DNA of 64,000 nt from G016234445 sp964438865 (GCA_964438865.1 CAYTMI010000005.1:124001-188000), one strand, 5' to 3'. Counted from the stretch's first letter, positions 25,144 to 34,928 are shown. Notes: generated by a model from the letters alone, not told the origin. Numbers and translations: made by a program.

Positions 25144-26259
25144 GTGACTCCCCGCGCACTCGACGGCCTTCGCGTGATCGACATCTCCGCCACGGTGGCG
25201 GGCGCCTGGTGTTCGCGGCTCCTCGCCGATTTCGGGGCCGACGTCGTATTCGTGGAGCCCCCGGCTGGGCACGCCCTTCGTGAACTGGCGCCCTTCGACA
25301 AGGCCGGGGCGAGCATCCCGGCGGCATACGTCCTCGCGAACAAGCGATCCGTGACCCTCGACCTGGATTCCGGAGCCGGCCAGGGTGTGTTCCGGCGGCT
25401 CGTCGACCGCTGCGACGTGCTCGTGTCGAGCGCCCCGCCTTCGTGGCTCAGCGTGCGGAGCCTCGACTACGCCTCGCTCCGCCGCCCGGACCTCGTCATG
25501 GCCCACGTCACCGAGCACGGCATCACCGGCTCCCTCGCGGAGACGCCCGGGAACGACCTCACGACCGCGGCGCGCTCGGGCTGGGCGGCGCTCAACGGCC
25601 TCTTGAGCCGGGAGCCGCTCAAGCCAAGCGGCTGGCAATCGTCGATGTGCACGGGCGTGGCTGCCTGGGCGGCAATCCTCGCGGCGCTGTGGCACCGCGG
25701 AGGACACCCCGGCGAGGGCCAAGAAGTCGACATCGCCGCCGTCGATGTAATGGCCTCGACCTTCGCCCCGGCCGTGCTCCGGACACTCTATGGCGGCGAG
25801 CCCCAGCGCCGCCGTACGGAAGTCGACATGCTTTCCGGGCCGGTTCCGGTGCGGGACGGGCACTTTGCGCTGACGATCAGCAGGGCGCATTTCTGGCGCG
25901 ACGCGATGCACATCCTCGGGTTGGAGGACCTGGCCGAGGATCCCCGGTGGGAGGCGGCCCACTATCGTGCCTCTCACAAGGACGAATACGTCGGCCGTGT
26001 CGAGGAGAAGATGCGAGGCTGGACGCGGCACGACCTTTTCCAGGCGCTGGCCGCGCGCCGGGTGATCGCCGGGCCGGTGCTGGAGATGGCCGAGCTCGCC
26101 GCCAACGACCACCTCCACGCCCGCGGGTTCTGGGCGCACCTCGACGACGGGAAGGAGCCGGCCACCTTCCCCGGGGCCCCATTCCGAATGTCCGCGACGC
26201 CGTGGGAGCTCCGCGAGCGCGCCCCCGCGCCGGGCCAGCCCACGGAGGCCGAGCGATGA
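25144..26259 (+). CDS. family III CoA-transferase, subunit lacking the catalytic Asp
   Basis: 371 residues of the CaiB/BaiF family: DGLRVIDISATVAGAWCSRL, LLADFGADVVFVEPP, NKRSVTLDLDSGAGQG, GEGQEVDIAAVDVMAS. In active enzymes the segment before the ...TG...AAL helix carries an Asp that forms the acyl anhydride; here it reads SSMCTGVAAWAAILAAL with no Asp. The next gene overlaps it (ATGA) and encodes a family member with the Asp, so the two probably form a heteromeric CoA-transferase, as BbsEF does. GTG start at 25144. Confidence 0.83.
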   Translation: MTPRALDGLRVIDISATVAGAWCSRLLADFGADVVFVEPPAGHALRELAPFDKAGASIPAAYVLANKRSVTLDLDSGAGQGVFRRLVDRCDVLVSSAPPSWLSVRSLDYASLRRPDLVMAHVTEHGITGSLAETPGNDLTTAARSGWAALNGLLSREPLKPSGWQSSMCTGVAAWAAILAALWHRGGHPGEGQEVDIAAVDVMASTFAPAVLRTLYGGEPQRRRTEVDMLSGPVPVRDGHFALTISRAHFWRDAMHILGLEDLAEDPRWEAAHYRASHKDEYVGRVEEKMRGWTRHDLFQALAARRVIAGPVLEMAELAANDHLHARGFWAHLDDGKEPATFPGAPFRMSATPWELRERAPAPGQPTEAER

Positions 26260-27515
26260 GCGGGCCGCTGCACGGGCTCCGTGGCGTCGTGCTGACGCAG
26301 GCATGGGCGGGCACCTACTGCACCCAGCTTCTCGGCTTCCTCGGCGCCGACATCATCCAGGTGGAGGTGCGAAAACGGCTGGATTCGTGGCGCGGAAGCT
26401 ACGACATGCCGATGCCGGCCGCCCTCCGCGAGATCCCATCCGCGGAACACGCCTGGAACTGCAACCCGCTCTACAACTCAGTGAACACGAACAAGCGCTG
26501 CGTGACGCTGGACCTCCAGGCGGCCGAGGGCCGCGAGGTGTTCCTGCGGATGGTCCGCCACGCGGACTTCGTGGCCGAGAACTTTTCTCCGCGCGTGCTC
26601 GGCAACCTCGGGCTGGGGTACGAAGCGCTGCGCCAGGCGAAGCCCGACGTCATCCTCCTCAGCCTCTCGGCCTACGGGAACACGGGGCCGTGGGCGAATG
26701 TGCCCGGTATCGGTGGGACGATCGAGCCAACATCAGGGATGACGGCGCTCCACGGCTACGAAGGCGGCCCGCCGCTGAATTCGGGGCAAATGTACCCGGA
26801 CGCGGTGGCCGGTCTCTACGGCTGCGGGGCCATCCTTGCGGCGCTCCACCATCGCCAGCGCACGGGCGAGGGCCAGTACGTCGACCTTTCGATGCAGGAA
26901 GCGAACCTGGCACACATCGGTGACGCCGCCCTGGAGTGGACGCTGACCGGGCGCCAGCGGCCGCGGATGGGCAATCGCCACACGACCTTCGCCCCCCACG
27001 GGATCTACCCCTGCGCGGGCGAAAATCGCTGGCTGGCCATCGCCTGCGAGACCGAGGCCCAGTGGCAGGCACTCTGCGGGGCGCTTGGGCGGCGCGACTG
27101 GGCCGCCGATGAACGATTCGCCGCAGCGAGTGCCCGGAAAGCGAACGAGGACGCGCTGGACGCCGCCATCAATGTCGCCACCGCCGGGCAGGACCGTGAC
27201 ACCCTCGCCCTGCGGCTCAGCGCTGCCGGGGTCATCGCCGCCGCCGTCCTGGAAGCGGATGAAGTCGCGGCAGATTCGCACCTGCGGGAACGGAGGGTGA
27301 TCGAAACGGTCAGCCACCCTGAAGCGGGGACGTGGGACATGGTCTGCAGCCCCTTCCACTTTTCGAAGACGGTCCCGGCACCGGCGCGGCCCGCCCCCTG
27401 CCTCGGCGAACACAACTTCGAGGTGTTTTCGGAATTGCTGGGGATGAGCCGCGAGGAGTACGAGGCCCTCGTCGCGAGCGGCGTCTCCGGCGTGGGGCCG
27501 CCAGACGGCTCCTAG
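26256..27515 (+). CDS. family III CoA-transferase, catalytic subunit
   Basis: 419 residues: GLRGVVLTQAWAGTYCTQLL, FLGADIIQVEVRK, NTNKRCVTLDLQAAEGREVF, LLSLSAYGNTGPW and the probable catalytic Asp in YPDAVAGLYGCGAILAAL. The enzyme moves CoA between carboxylic acids, probably activating a carboxylate for beta-oxidation. The start ATG overlaps the stop of the partner gene, so both are translated from one message. The long upstream continuation of this frame is a shadow of the partner gene. Confidence 0.88.
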   Translation: MSGPLHGLRGVVLTQAWAGTYCTQLLGFLGADIIQVEVRKRLDSWRGSYDMPMPAALREIPSAEHAWNCNPLYNSVNTNKRCVTLDLQAAEGREVFLRMVRHADFVAENFSPRVLGNLGLGYEALRQAKPDVILLSLSAYGNTGPWANVPGIGGTIEPTSGMTALHGYEGGPPLNSGQMYPDAVAGLYGCGAILAALHHRQRTGEGQYVDLSMQEANLAHIGDAALEWTLTGRQRPRMGNRHTTFAPHGIYPCAGENRWLAIACETEAQWQALCGALGRRDWAADERFAAASARKANEDALDAAINVATAGQDRDTLALRLSAAGVIAAAVLEADEVAADSHLRERRVIETVSHPEAGTWDMVCSPFHFSKTVPAPARPAPCLGEHNFEVFSELLGMSREEYEALVASGVSGVGPPDGS

Positions 27516-27576
27516 ATCAACCGTCGAACGCCACGTGCTCTGCTGACTGTGTCGGAGGGTTAACCGCCCGCCATGA

Positions 27577-27598
27577 CGACATGATCCCGATCATGTCG
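27577..27598. promoter_or_regulatory. perfect palindrome (candidate operator)
   Basis: Arms of 10 bp (CGACATGATC and its exact complement) are separated by only CC. The short centre disfavours an RNA terminator and favours a protein-binding site. It lies 62 bp after the CoA-transferase stop and 107 bp before the secreted protein gene. Confidence 0.5.
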
Positions 27599-27704
27599 AA
27601 CCGGCGCGCCCCGGCGCAGTGTGTGTTCAGAACCTCCGCGCGACGCTTGGCGGCTGGGCGCCCCATAGGCGAGGACACGCCACCCGGATCGAAAGCCGGG
27701 GGCG

Positions 27705-29408
27705 ATGCGGGGTCGCATTTTGCCAGACCTTCGAAGCCGCCACCATTCGAAAGCCCTCTTTTGCGTCGTCGCCGCGGCCGTGCTGGCCGTAGGGTTGATC
27801 GCGTTCACCGTCGGCCCTGATTCCGGCAGCCAGGCGGCCGGGCCGGAGCGTCCCAACAAGATCTACGCTCCCCTCGTCGCCCGGGGCGAAGGGTCCCCGG
27901 CGCCCACGCCCGGCGCGGATGGCGAGATCAACCTCCAGCCGCAGCTTGACACGGCCAACGCTGTCACGAAGCTGGTCACCTATGCCGCCGGCGCCACCCT
28001 GACAACCACGGGCGCCGACGGCTCTCGGTACACCCTTACCCTGCCCCCAAAGAGCGTCCTCTTCGACATGACCGTGACCATGACACCGATCACGGCGCTC
28101 GGTGGGCTGGCGGCAAGCGGCGGCCTCAGGGCGGGCGTCCAGCTTGAGCCTGACGGGATGTGGCTGGGCGTCCCCGCCACCCTCGACATCGTCGCTGCCA
28201 GCCCCGTGCCGGCCTCCCAGGAGATCTCCTTCTCCTACGGCGGCGACGGGCAGCGGGCTTACGCCTACCCCCTGGGCGTGAACGCCTCCCGCACCCGGTT
28301 CACGATTCTGCACTTTTCCGGATGGACGCTAGCCAGTGGGACTGCAGCAGAGAGGACGGCTTTCTTCCAGAGCAAGGTCGACTCCGTGGCGAGCCAACTC
28401 AACCAGAAGGTCGCGCCTATCACTGCCGCCGAGCGCGAACGCCAGGAGCAGTCCGGCACTTCGGATGACACGGGTTCTGCCGAGTACATCGAGGAGCTGC
28501 ACGGCGCGCTTGAGACGGCCTACGAGACCCTGGTCAAGCCAGCGATGGACACCGCCGAGGCACTCGCCGACTCGGGCGATATCGACGCCGTGGAGCCGGG
28601 TCTGCAGGCCGCCGCGTCCTGGGAGAAGCAAATGACCGTCACCGGCCACGAGGGGATGCAGGCCGAGCGCGCGGCGCTCGATCTCCAACGCGCCCGGATC
28701 CTCGACAAGGTTCGCAAGAACATGCGCGACCGCTGCTTCCGCCTGCACCAGGTAGAGTGGGGCTCCCGCCTCTTTAGCCTGTCCAGGCAGCAGTGGCTGG
28801 TGGGCGACGACGGCGGTCAGGCCTTCGAGGACGCCAAGGGGTGCCTGACGTTCAAGCTCGACTTCGAGACGATTATCGCTGTTCGGGTGTCTGACCAGCC
28901 CCTATTGAGCTGGAAGGCCAACGTCCGAGTGCGCGGGGTGCCCCTTAACCTGGGGGGGTTCGGCGCTCTCCCGGTGACGCAGCCGCTCGAACTCCTGTCG
29001 TTCACTGGCGACACACCACCATACTGTTCGTCCTACTCCGCCGATGTCGAGCCCACCGAGCCGTTCCTCGTCAACTCCGCGCAGTTAGTTGAAGGCATGG
29101 ACGACAACGGCAGACGAGAGGCCATCGATGTCGCGTTGACCATCGAAACCGGCGCAATCGCTGGCAGCTACACCTATCATCTCTGCGGCGGCGGCGAACC
29201 CCCACCCGACATCACTCTCCCATTTGCTGCGCCCACCCTGAACGCTATCTTCGTCGCCTTCCACCCGGGCGAAGGCAGCCCCGGGGGGGTTACGATCACC
29301 GGCTGGCAGATGCTCCGCGGCGCTGTCTACGCCGTGAAGCTCTACTCGCGGTCGACTGCACTGGGCCGGGAAGACACCATCCTCGAACTGAGGCACACGC
29401 CAGAATAG
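27705..29408 (+). CDS. large secreted protein of unknown function
   Basis: 567 residues. Signal peptide: basic N-terminus and hydrophobic helix at about 17-36 (ALFCVVAAAVLAVGLIAF), then a Pro/Gly spacer (GSPAPTPGADG). Residues 80-215 look like a beta-rich domain (YTLTLPPKSVLFDMTVTMTP ... LHFSGWTLASG), 215-330 are helical and charged, and the C-terminus is again beta-rich with two Cys pairs. I recognise no named family. The Pro/Thr-poor body and lack of repeats suggest a globular exported protein. No lipobox is visible. Confidence 0.7.
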   Translation: MRGRILPDLRSRHHSKALFCVVAAAVLAVGLIAFTVGPDSGSQAAGPERPNKIYAPLVARGEGSPAPTPGADGEINLQPQLDTANAVTKLVTYAAGATLTTTGADGSRYTLTLPPKSVLFDMTVTMTPITALGGLAASGGLRAGVQLEPDGMWLGVPATLDIVAASPVPASQEISFSYGGDGQRAYAYPLGVNASRTRFTILHFSGWTLASGTAAERTAFFQSKVDSVASQLNQKVAPITAAERERQEQSGTSDDTGSAEYIEELHGALETAYETLVKPAMDTAEALADSGDIDAVEPGLQAAASWEKQMTVTGHEGMQAERAALDLQRARILDKVRKNMRDRCFRLHQVEWGSRLFSLSRQQWLVGDDGGQAFEDAKGCLTFKLDFETIIAVRVSDQPLLSWKANVRVRGVPLNLGGFGALPVTQPLELLSFTGDTPPYCSSYSADVEPTEPFLVNSAQLVEGMDDNGRREAIDVALTIETGAIAGSYTYHLCGGGEPPPDITLPFAAPTLNAIFVAFHPGEGSPGGVTITGWQMLRGAVYAVKLYSRSTALGREDTILELRHTPE

Positions 29409-29506
29409 GGAAGCGGTATCCTCCAAAGGCTCGCGTCCGGGGTACTGCCAGCCGCTCGCCGGCCGCGCCATGCGCCACGAGCGGAACGCCACGAAGGAGC
29501 GACGGC

Positions 29507-30346
29507 ATGACCGGATACACGCAGATCCGCTACGAACAGGTGGGGCGGGTCGCCCGGCTGGTGCTGGACCGGCCGCGGTACCGCAACGCCCAGAGCCGCG
29601 TGCTCATCGAGGAACTCGACGCTGCCTTCGCGCGCGCGGCCGAGGACGACAGCGTCGGGGTCATCGTCCTGGCCGGCGCCGGCGACCATTTTTCGGCCGG
29701 GCATGACCTGGGGACGCCCGAAGAGCTCGCCGACCGGGAAGCCCGGCCCTATGCCGAGGGGTTGCGCGGGCGCTACCGCCGCTCGTGGGACCTGAACATC
29801 GCGCCGACGCTCCGCTGGCGGAGCATCCCCAAGCCGACGGTGGCGGCGGTCCAGGGGTACTGCATCTTCGGCGGCTGGATCATCTCTTCGGCCTGCGATG
29901 TGGTGTTCGCCGCGGACGATGCGATGTTCCTGCCAACAAACTTCCAGTACTTCTCTGTCCCGTGGGACATCCACCCCCGCAAGGCGAAGGCCATCCTCTT
30001 CGAAAGCCGGTTCATCGGGGCCGAAGAGGCGGAGAAGCTCGGCTTCGTCGACCGCGTGGTCCCCCGGGCCCGCCTCGAAGACGAAGTGATGGCCTACGCC
30101 GCCCGCGTCGCCGAGAACGACCCGTTCCAGCTTGCGATGATCAAGCAGGCCGTGAACCAGTCGTTGGACGAACAGGGGTTCACTGCCCACATCCAGGCCG
30201 CCCACGCCCTCTACATGCTCTCGTCTGGGGGCGAATCCGACCCCGGCTACGCGCTCCAGAAGCCGGAGGGCCGGCGCCGGCCGATGGTCCAGCGGGCGAT
30301 GGAGAACTACGAGCGGCACCGCGGCCAGCGCGGGTCGGGGGCCTGA
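29507..30346 (+). CDS. enoyl-CoA hydratase/isomerase family protein
   Basis: 279 residues. Crotonase signatures are LDRPRYRNAQSRVLIEEL, FSAGHDLGTPEEL and AVQGYCIFGGWIISSACDVV. The usual second Glu region reads FQYFSVPWDIHPRKAKA, unlike standard hydratases, so the precise reaction is open. ATG 29507 follows AAGGAG. It converges on the thiolase gene (15 bp between stops), and both probably act in fatty or aromatic acid degradation. Confidence 0.87.
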   Translation: MTGYTQIRYEQVGRVARLVLDRPRYRNAQSRVLIEELDAAFARAAEDDSVGVIVLAGAGDHFSAGHDLGTPEELADREARPYAEGLRGRYRRSWDLNIAPTLRWRSIPKPTVAAVQGYCIFGGWIISSACDVVFAADDAMFLPTNFQYFSVPWDIHPRKAKAILFESRFIGAEEAEKLGFVDRVVPRARLEDEVMAYAARVAENDPFQLAMIKQAVNQSLDEQGFTAHIQAAHALYMLSSGGESDPGYALQKPEGRRRPMVQRAMENYERHRGQRGSGA

Positions 30347-30361
30347 CGAAGCTCGCCCGCC

Positions 30362-31540
30362 CTACCCGCCGACGCGCTCGAAGATCGTCGCGATCCCCTG
30401 CCCGCCGCCGATGCAGAGGCTGACGAGCCCGTAGCGGCCGCCGGTCCGCTCGAGTTCGTGCATGAGCTTCACGGTGAGGATTGTCCCCGTCGCCCCGACC
30501 GGGTGACCGAGGGCGATCGCTCCCCCGTTGGGGTTCGTCTTCGCCGGGTCGAGGGAGAGTTCGTTCGCGCAGGCGCAGGAAACGCTGGCGAAGGCTTCGT
30601 TCAGTTCCACGCAGTCCATCTGCTCGATCGTCATCCGCGCCTTTTCCAGCGCCTTCCGCACCGCCGGGATCGGCCCGCTGCCCATGATGCTGGGGTCCAC
30701 ACCGGCTTCAGCGCGGGCGACCAGGCGCAGCCGCGGCCTCACCCCCAGTTCCTTCGCCTTCGAAGCAGACATGACCACCGTCGCGGAGGCGCCATCGTTG
30801 ATCCCGCTGGCGTTGCCGGCCGTGACAACGCCGCCTTCCTTGAAAGCCGGCCGCATCTTCGCCAGCGCTTCGACAGTCGATGCCCTGGGGTGCTCGTCGG
30901 TGTCGAAGACCCGCTCTTCGCGGCCCGCCCGGATGGTTACGGGGACGATCTGTTCCTTGAAGTAGCCCTGTTCGATCGCGTGGAGGGCGCGCCGCTGGCT
31001 CTCGGCGGCGAACTCGTCCTGGGCGGCGCGGGTCACTTCGAACTGCTCGGCCAGGTTCTCGGCGGTGATGCCCATGTGGTAGCCCTGGAAGGGGTCGCTG
31101 AGGAGGTGGATGATGCCGTCTTCGATGGCGTCGTGGCCGAGCCGGTACCCCGTCCGCGCCTTCCGCAGGTAGAAGGGCAGGCGCGACATGTTCTCGGCGC
31201 CGCCGGCGACGACTACCTCCGCGTCGCCGCTGAGGATCAGGCGGCTCGCCGTATTGATCGCCTCGAGTCCGCTCCCGCAGATCCGGTTGACGTTCATCGC
31301 CGGCGTCCCGATCGGGAGGCCCGCCTTCACCGCCGCGTGCCGGGAAAGGTAGGCGTCTTCCGCAACTTGCCCGACGATGCCCATGACCACGTGGTCCACC
31401 TGGGCGGGGTCGATCCCCGCCCGGCCGACGGCCTCGCGGATAACCGTGGCGGCGAGGTCGCTGGCGGGCACCTCGGCGAGCGACCCCTGGAACCGCCCGA
31501 TTGCGGTCCGCACGCCGGAAACGATGATGATGTCGTCCAC
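30362..31540 (-). CDS. acetyl-CoA acetyltransferase (thiolase)
   Basis: 392 residues, the standard thiolase length. It cleaves 3-ketoacyl-CoA with CoA or condenses two acetyl-CoA. The nucleophilic Cys is in NRICGSGLEAINTA, the His in GGAIALGHPVGATG, and the second Cys in VSLCIGGGQG; NEAFA is also present. These are all catalytic residues of a functional enzyme. The gene is transcribed away from the peptide-transport operon. Confidence 0.95.
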   Translation of the reverse strand: MDDIIIVSGVRTAIGRFQGSLAEVPASDLAATVIREAVGRAGIDPAQVDHVVMGIVGQVAEDAYLSRHAAVKAGLPIGTPAMNVNRICGSGLEAINTASRLILSGDAEVVVAGGAENMSRLPFYLRKARTGYRLGHDAIEDGIIHLLSDPFQGYHMGITAENLAEQFEVTRAAQDEFAAESQRRALHAIEQGYFKEQIVPVTIRAGREERVFDTDEHPRASTVEALAKMRPAFKEGGVVTAGNASGINDGASATVVMSASKAKELGVRPRLRLVARAEAGVDPSIMGSGPIPAVRKALEKARMTIEQMDCVELNEAFASVSCACANELSLDPAKTNPNGGAIALGHPVGATGTILTVKLMHELERTGGRYGLVSLCIGGGQGIATIFERVGG

Positions 31541-31825
31541 GTAGAGTCCCTGCCTCCCCTGCGCTCAGCCTGGCGACCGTGCCCGCCCGCGCGCAGACGT
31601 TTAATGCCGCTTCATGTTCTGGAAGCGAGGCCCCCGCGAGCAACCGCTCGCCGTCGCGCGGAGACCGGCCCCGCATAGCTGGCGGCTATGGCTCGAAAGC
31701 GTTACCGAATGGGTCCGCCAGATGGCGAATCGTCAATCTTTCGCCTCGCGCGAACTATTAGCGCCTCTACTGCCGCGACACTCCCGTCGTTCCTCCCGCC
31801 CGCACGCCTGGCGGGTTTACCAGCC

Positions 31826-31854
31826 TTGACGTACCGCGCCGCGCGGCGTAGAAA
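31826..31854 (+). promoter_or_regulatory. promoter of the first peptide ABC operon
   Basis: The 390-bp gap 31541-31930 holds TTGACG (31826-31831) and TAGAAA (31849-31854) with a 17-bp spacer. This predicts a leader of about 70 bases before ATG 31931, with a GAGGGGGG ribosome site. No short gene is seen in the gap. Confidence 0.6.
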
Positions 31855-31930
31855 AACCATCGTTGCGGTCTATGCGTACCATAGACCGAATACCTCCGGT
31901 TTCCCGGGGGCACGACAAGAGGGGGGATCA

Positions 31931-33697
31931 ATGGCAGACAACTACTGGAACAAGTACTGGACGGGCCGCGCCAGCCGCCGCCGCTTCCTCGCGGGAGCGG
32001 GTGTCGCCGGGGCGGGCGCCGCGGGCCTCGCGCTCGTCGGCTGCGGCGACGACGACGATGATGCCGGCAGCCCCACAACAGGGCCTGGTGCCACAACGGG
32101 GCCGGGCGCCACCGCAACGCCCGCCATCCAGCGGGGCGGCACCCTCAGGCTGCCGCTGATCGGCGTCTCTTCCGGCAACCCACCGACGCTTTACCCGTTT
32201 GAGAACCTCACCTACCTGGCTCAGATTCCGTCCGCCTTCCACTACAGCCGCCTCCTCCGGGGCGTGGCCCGCGCCGATGTGGCTCCCGAAGACAAGACCG
32301 TCCTCGAGGGCGACCTCGCCTCCAAATGGGAGCAGGTCGATGCCACGAACTTCGTCTTCACCCTGAAGCCGAACGCGAAGTGGCAAAACAAGGCGCCGCT
32401 CAACGGCCGCGCCGTTACCGCGACCGACTACGTCAAGAGCTACGAAGCCTTCTCCAAGGTTTCCCAGAACGGCGCCAAGTTCAACGGCATCATCGACAAG
32501 GTCACGGCCCCCGACGAGAAGACCGTCAAGTTCAGCCTCAAGCAGGCGTTTGCACCGTTCCTGTCCTCGATGGTGGCTTCCGCCGAGGGCCCATGGCTCA
32601 TCCCCGTGGAGACTATCGACAGCGGCCAGGTGAAGCAAGACCCGGTCGGTAGCGGCCCCTACATCTTCCGCGACTTCGCCACCGGCGTGTCCATCAAGTG
32701 GGACCGCAACCCGGACTACTACGACGCGCCGTTCCCCAACTTCGACAAGGTCGAGGCCGGCCTCACCAACGACGCCCAGCGCATCGTTGCCGCCCTCCAG
32801 ACCGGCGAACTGGACCTTTCCAGCCTCAACGGCCCAATCTTCAAGGAATCGCGCGCCAAGCTCGACCCCAAGGGCGGGGACACCTTTGTCCAGAACGCAG
32901 TCGAGGGCGGGATGTACTTCAACTTCGACAACAAGCCGTTCCAGGACCGGCGCGTCCGCCAGGCGCTTTCCATGATTATGGACCGCGCGGGCTACCTGAA
33001 GGTCCAGGATGGTACTGGCAAGGGTTCCTGGATGTCCCACCAGCCCCCGGGCATGGCCCCGTTCTACCTCAACCCGGAATCCGCCGCATTCGGGCCGAAC
33101 GCCAAGTACTACAAGCGGAACCTCACCGAAGCCAAGGCCCTGCTCAACGCCGCCGGCGCCGAGGGTTTCAGCTTCAAGCTCATCGGCAACGTCGACCGCT
33201 ACGGCCCCGAAGCGAAGCAGCTCTGGGAACTCGTCACCGCGTCGTTCCAGGAAGCCGGCCTCAAGGTCGAGCTGGTCTTCCAGGAGTACGCGACGTACAT
33301 CCAGACCATCTTCCTCGGCAAGATGCCCGAGGGCACGGCCGCCATCGGCCCCTTCATTGGCTCTCCGAACGACCCCGACGACGTCTTTGCCACGCTCTAC
33401 TGGTCCAAGTCGGTCCGCCACAACTGGGGCGGGACCCCCATCGCAGAGCAGGCGGACATTGACGCGCGCATCGAAAAGCAGCGCACGCTCCTCGACCTGA
33501 AGGAGCGCATTGCGCACATCCAGGAAACCCAGCGAGTGATGGCCGAATCCATGCTCACCATCCCCTACCAGGGCAACGCCGGGTACGCCTACACCCAGCC
33601 GTGGATGAAGAACGCCTTCTACAAGGCGGGCTACGCCTACATGCCGGACGGCATCATGAAGGCCGGTTTCGACGCTGACCGCCTGAAGAAGGGCTAG
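31931..33697 (+). CDS. peptide ABC transporter substrate-binding lipoprotein (first operon)
   Basis: 588 residues of the SBP_bac_5 (DppA/OppA) family, binding oligopeptides outside the membrane. The N-terminus NYWNKYWTGRASRRRFLAGA is a twin-arginine signal followed by a lipobox LALVGC, so it should be exported folded and lipid-anchored. An acidic spacer (GDDDDDAG) follows. Family strands such as RGGTLRLPLIGVS, LASKWEQVDATNFVFTLKP and DPVGSGPYIFRDFATG are clear. It heads an operon with two permeases; an intergenic hairpin after it may raise its level relative to them. Confidence 0.93.
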   Translation: MADNYWNKYWTGRASRRRFLAGAGVAGAGAAGLALVGCGDDDDDAGSPTTGPGATTGPGATATPAIQRGGTLRLPLIGVSSGNPPTLYPFENLTYLAQIPSAFHYSRLLRGVARADVAPEDKTVLEGDLASKWEQVDATNFVFTLKPNAKWQNKAPLNGRAVTATDYVKSYEAFSKVSQNGAKFNGIIDKVTAPDEKTVKFSLKQAFAPFLSSMVASAEGPWLIPVETIDSGQVKQDPVGSGPYIFRDFATGVSIKWDRNPDYYDAPFPNFDKVEAGLTNDAQRIVAALQTGELDLSSLNGPIFKESRAKLDPKGGDTFVQNAVEGGMYFNFDNKPFQDRRVRQALSMIMDRAGYLKVQDGTGKGSWMSHQPPGMAPFYLNPESAAFGPNAKYYKRNLTEAKALLNAAGAEGFSFKLIGNVDRYGPEAKQLWELVTASFQEAGLKVELVFQEYATYIQTIFLGKMPEGTAAIGPFIGSPNDPDDVFATLYWSKSVRHNWGGTPIAEQADIDARIEKQRTLLDLKERIAHIQETQRVMAESMLTIPYQGNAGYAYTQPWMKNAFYKAGYAYMPDGIMKAGFDADRLKKG

Positions 33698-33714
33698 GCG
33701 AGACGCCAACGTGC

Positions 33715-33753
33715 CCCCGGCGGGCGGCGAGGAGACTTCGCCGCCCGCCGGGG
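33715..33753 (+). terminator. intra-operon hairpin after the binding-protein gene
   Basis: Perfect 16-bp stem (33715-33730 with 33738-33753), GGAGACT loop, no long T-run. Placed between the binding-protein and permease genes it should stabilise the upstream mRNA or partly terminate, giving more binding protein than permease. Confidence 0.7.
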
Positions 33754-33775
33754 CTTGCTTTCATGGAGACCCCAC

Positions 33776-34918
33776 GTGACTCAGTACATCACCCGGCGCA
33801 TCATCCTGATGATCCCGACCCTTCTCGGCGTGTCGCTCCTCGTCACCGCCTTTGTGCGCATGCTCCCGGGCGACGCCGTCGATATCCTCACGGCCAACAG
33901 CGAAATCCAGGGCCGCGACGAGATCGTCAAGTCGACAGTGCGTGAAAGACTCGTCAAGGAAGGCAAAGATCCTCTCACCGCCCCGTTCACCGACCGCAAG
34001 CGCATTGAGAACGCCCTCGTTGACGAACAGCTCAAGAAAGACGGCCTCGACCCGGCGACCGCCACCCAGGCCCAGCGCGACGCCGCTCTGAACACCTTTG
34101 CGCTCAAGGCGTACAAAGATGAGATCCGCGCCCGCCTCGGCCTCGACAAGAACTACATACACCAGTGGTGGAGTTGGATAGTCAACGCCGCGCAGGGAGA
34201 CTTCGGAGAGGACCTCGCCGGCGGCAGACCCATCGCCCCGGAGCTACGCGAGCGCATCCCGACAAGCATTGAACTCGGGATCCTCGCCATGGTCGTGTCC
34301 GTTGTGATCGCGCTGCCGGTCGGCGTCGTCTCCGCCGCCAGGCAGGACAGCTCCATCGACTACGTCGCGCGCAGCGGCGCGATCGGGATGCTCGCCATCC
34401 CCTCGTTCTTCCTCGCCACCCTCGTGATCATCATGTCCGCACGGTGGCTGGACTACTCCTTCCCCTTCTTCTTCAAGAAATTCTGGGACGACCCTCGCGC
34501 CAACCTCGAGTTGATCTGGGCGCCCGCCGTCATCCTCGGCATCGGCCTCTCGGGCACCATCATGCGCCTCACGCGCGCCCAGATGCTCGAAGTGCTCCGC
34601 CAGGACTACATCCGAACCGCCCGTGCGAAAGGGCTCTCCAGCCGCACCACGGTCATCCGCCACGGCGTGCGCAACGCGCTTATCCCGGTTGTCACGGTCA
34701 TCGGCCTCCAGGTTCCGGTGCTCGTCGGTGGCTCGCTGGTGCTTGAACAGATCTTCGGTATCCCTGGCGTCGCGCGTTATCTCTTCGAGGCGATCAACAA
34801 CCGCGATTTCCCGATCATCATCGCGGTCAACATGATGTTCGCCGTCGTTATTGTGTTTTCCAATCTCGCCGTTGACCTGACATACGCGGCCCTCGACCCG
34901 CGCATCCGTCTCGCTTAG
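33776..34918 (+). CDS. peptide ABC transporter permease, DppB type (first operon)
   Basis: 380 residues. The N-terminal YITRRIILMIPTLLGVSLLV helix is typical of DppB/OppB; an insertion of about 80 charged residues (45-125) makes it longer than usual. The binding-protein-dependent permease domain has six helices and the EAA-type loop DYIRTARAKGLS that contacts the ATPase. GTG 33776 has GGAG upstream. The second permease starts 10 bp after its stop. No ATPase gene is in this operon. Confidence 0.92.
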   Translation: MTQYITRRIILMIPTLLGVSLLVTAFVRMLPGDAVDILTANSEIQGRDEIVKSTVRERLVKEGKDPLTAPFTDRKRIENALVDEQLKKDGLDPATATQAQRDAALNTFALKAYKDEIRARLGLDKNYIHQWWSWIVNAAQGDFGEDLAGGRPIAPELRERIPTSIELGILAMVVSVVIALPVGVVSAARQDSSIDYVARSGAIGMLAIPSFFLATLVIIMSARWLDYSFPFFFKKFWDDPRANLELIWAPAVILGIGLSGTIMRLTRAQMLEVLRQDYIRTARAKGLSSRTTVIRHGVRNALIPVVTVIGLQVPVLVGGSLVLEQIFGIPGVARYLFEAINNRDFPIIIAVNMMFAVVIVFSNLAVDLTYAALDPRIRLA

Positions 34919-34928
34919 GGGGAGTTTT

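Noticed and set aside
31928..33709. Minus-strand frame of 593 codons opposite the first binding protein
   Set aside because: Antisense shadow; no ribosome site and the plus strand has a Tat signal and lipobox.
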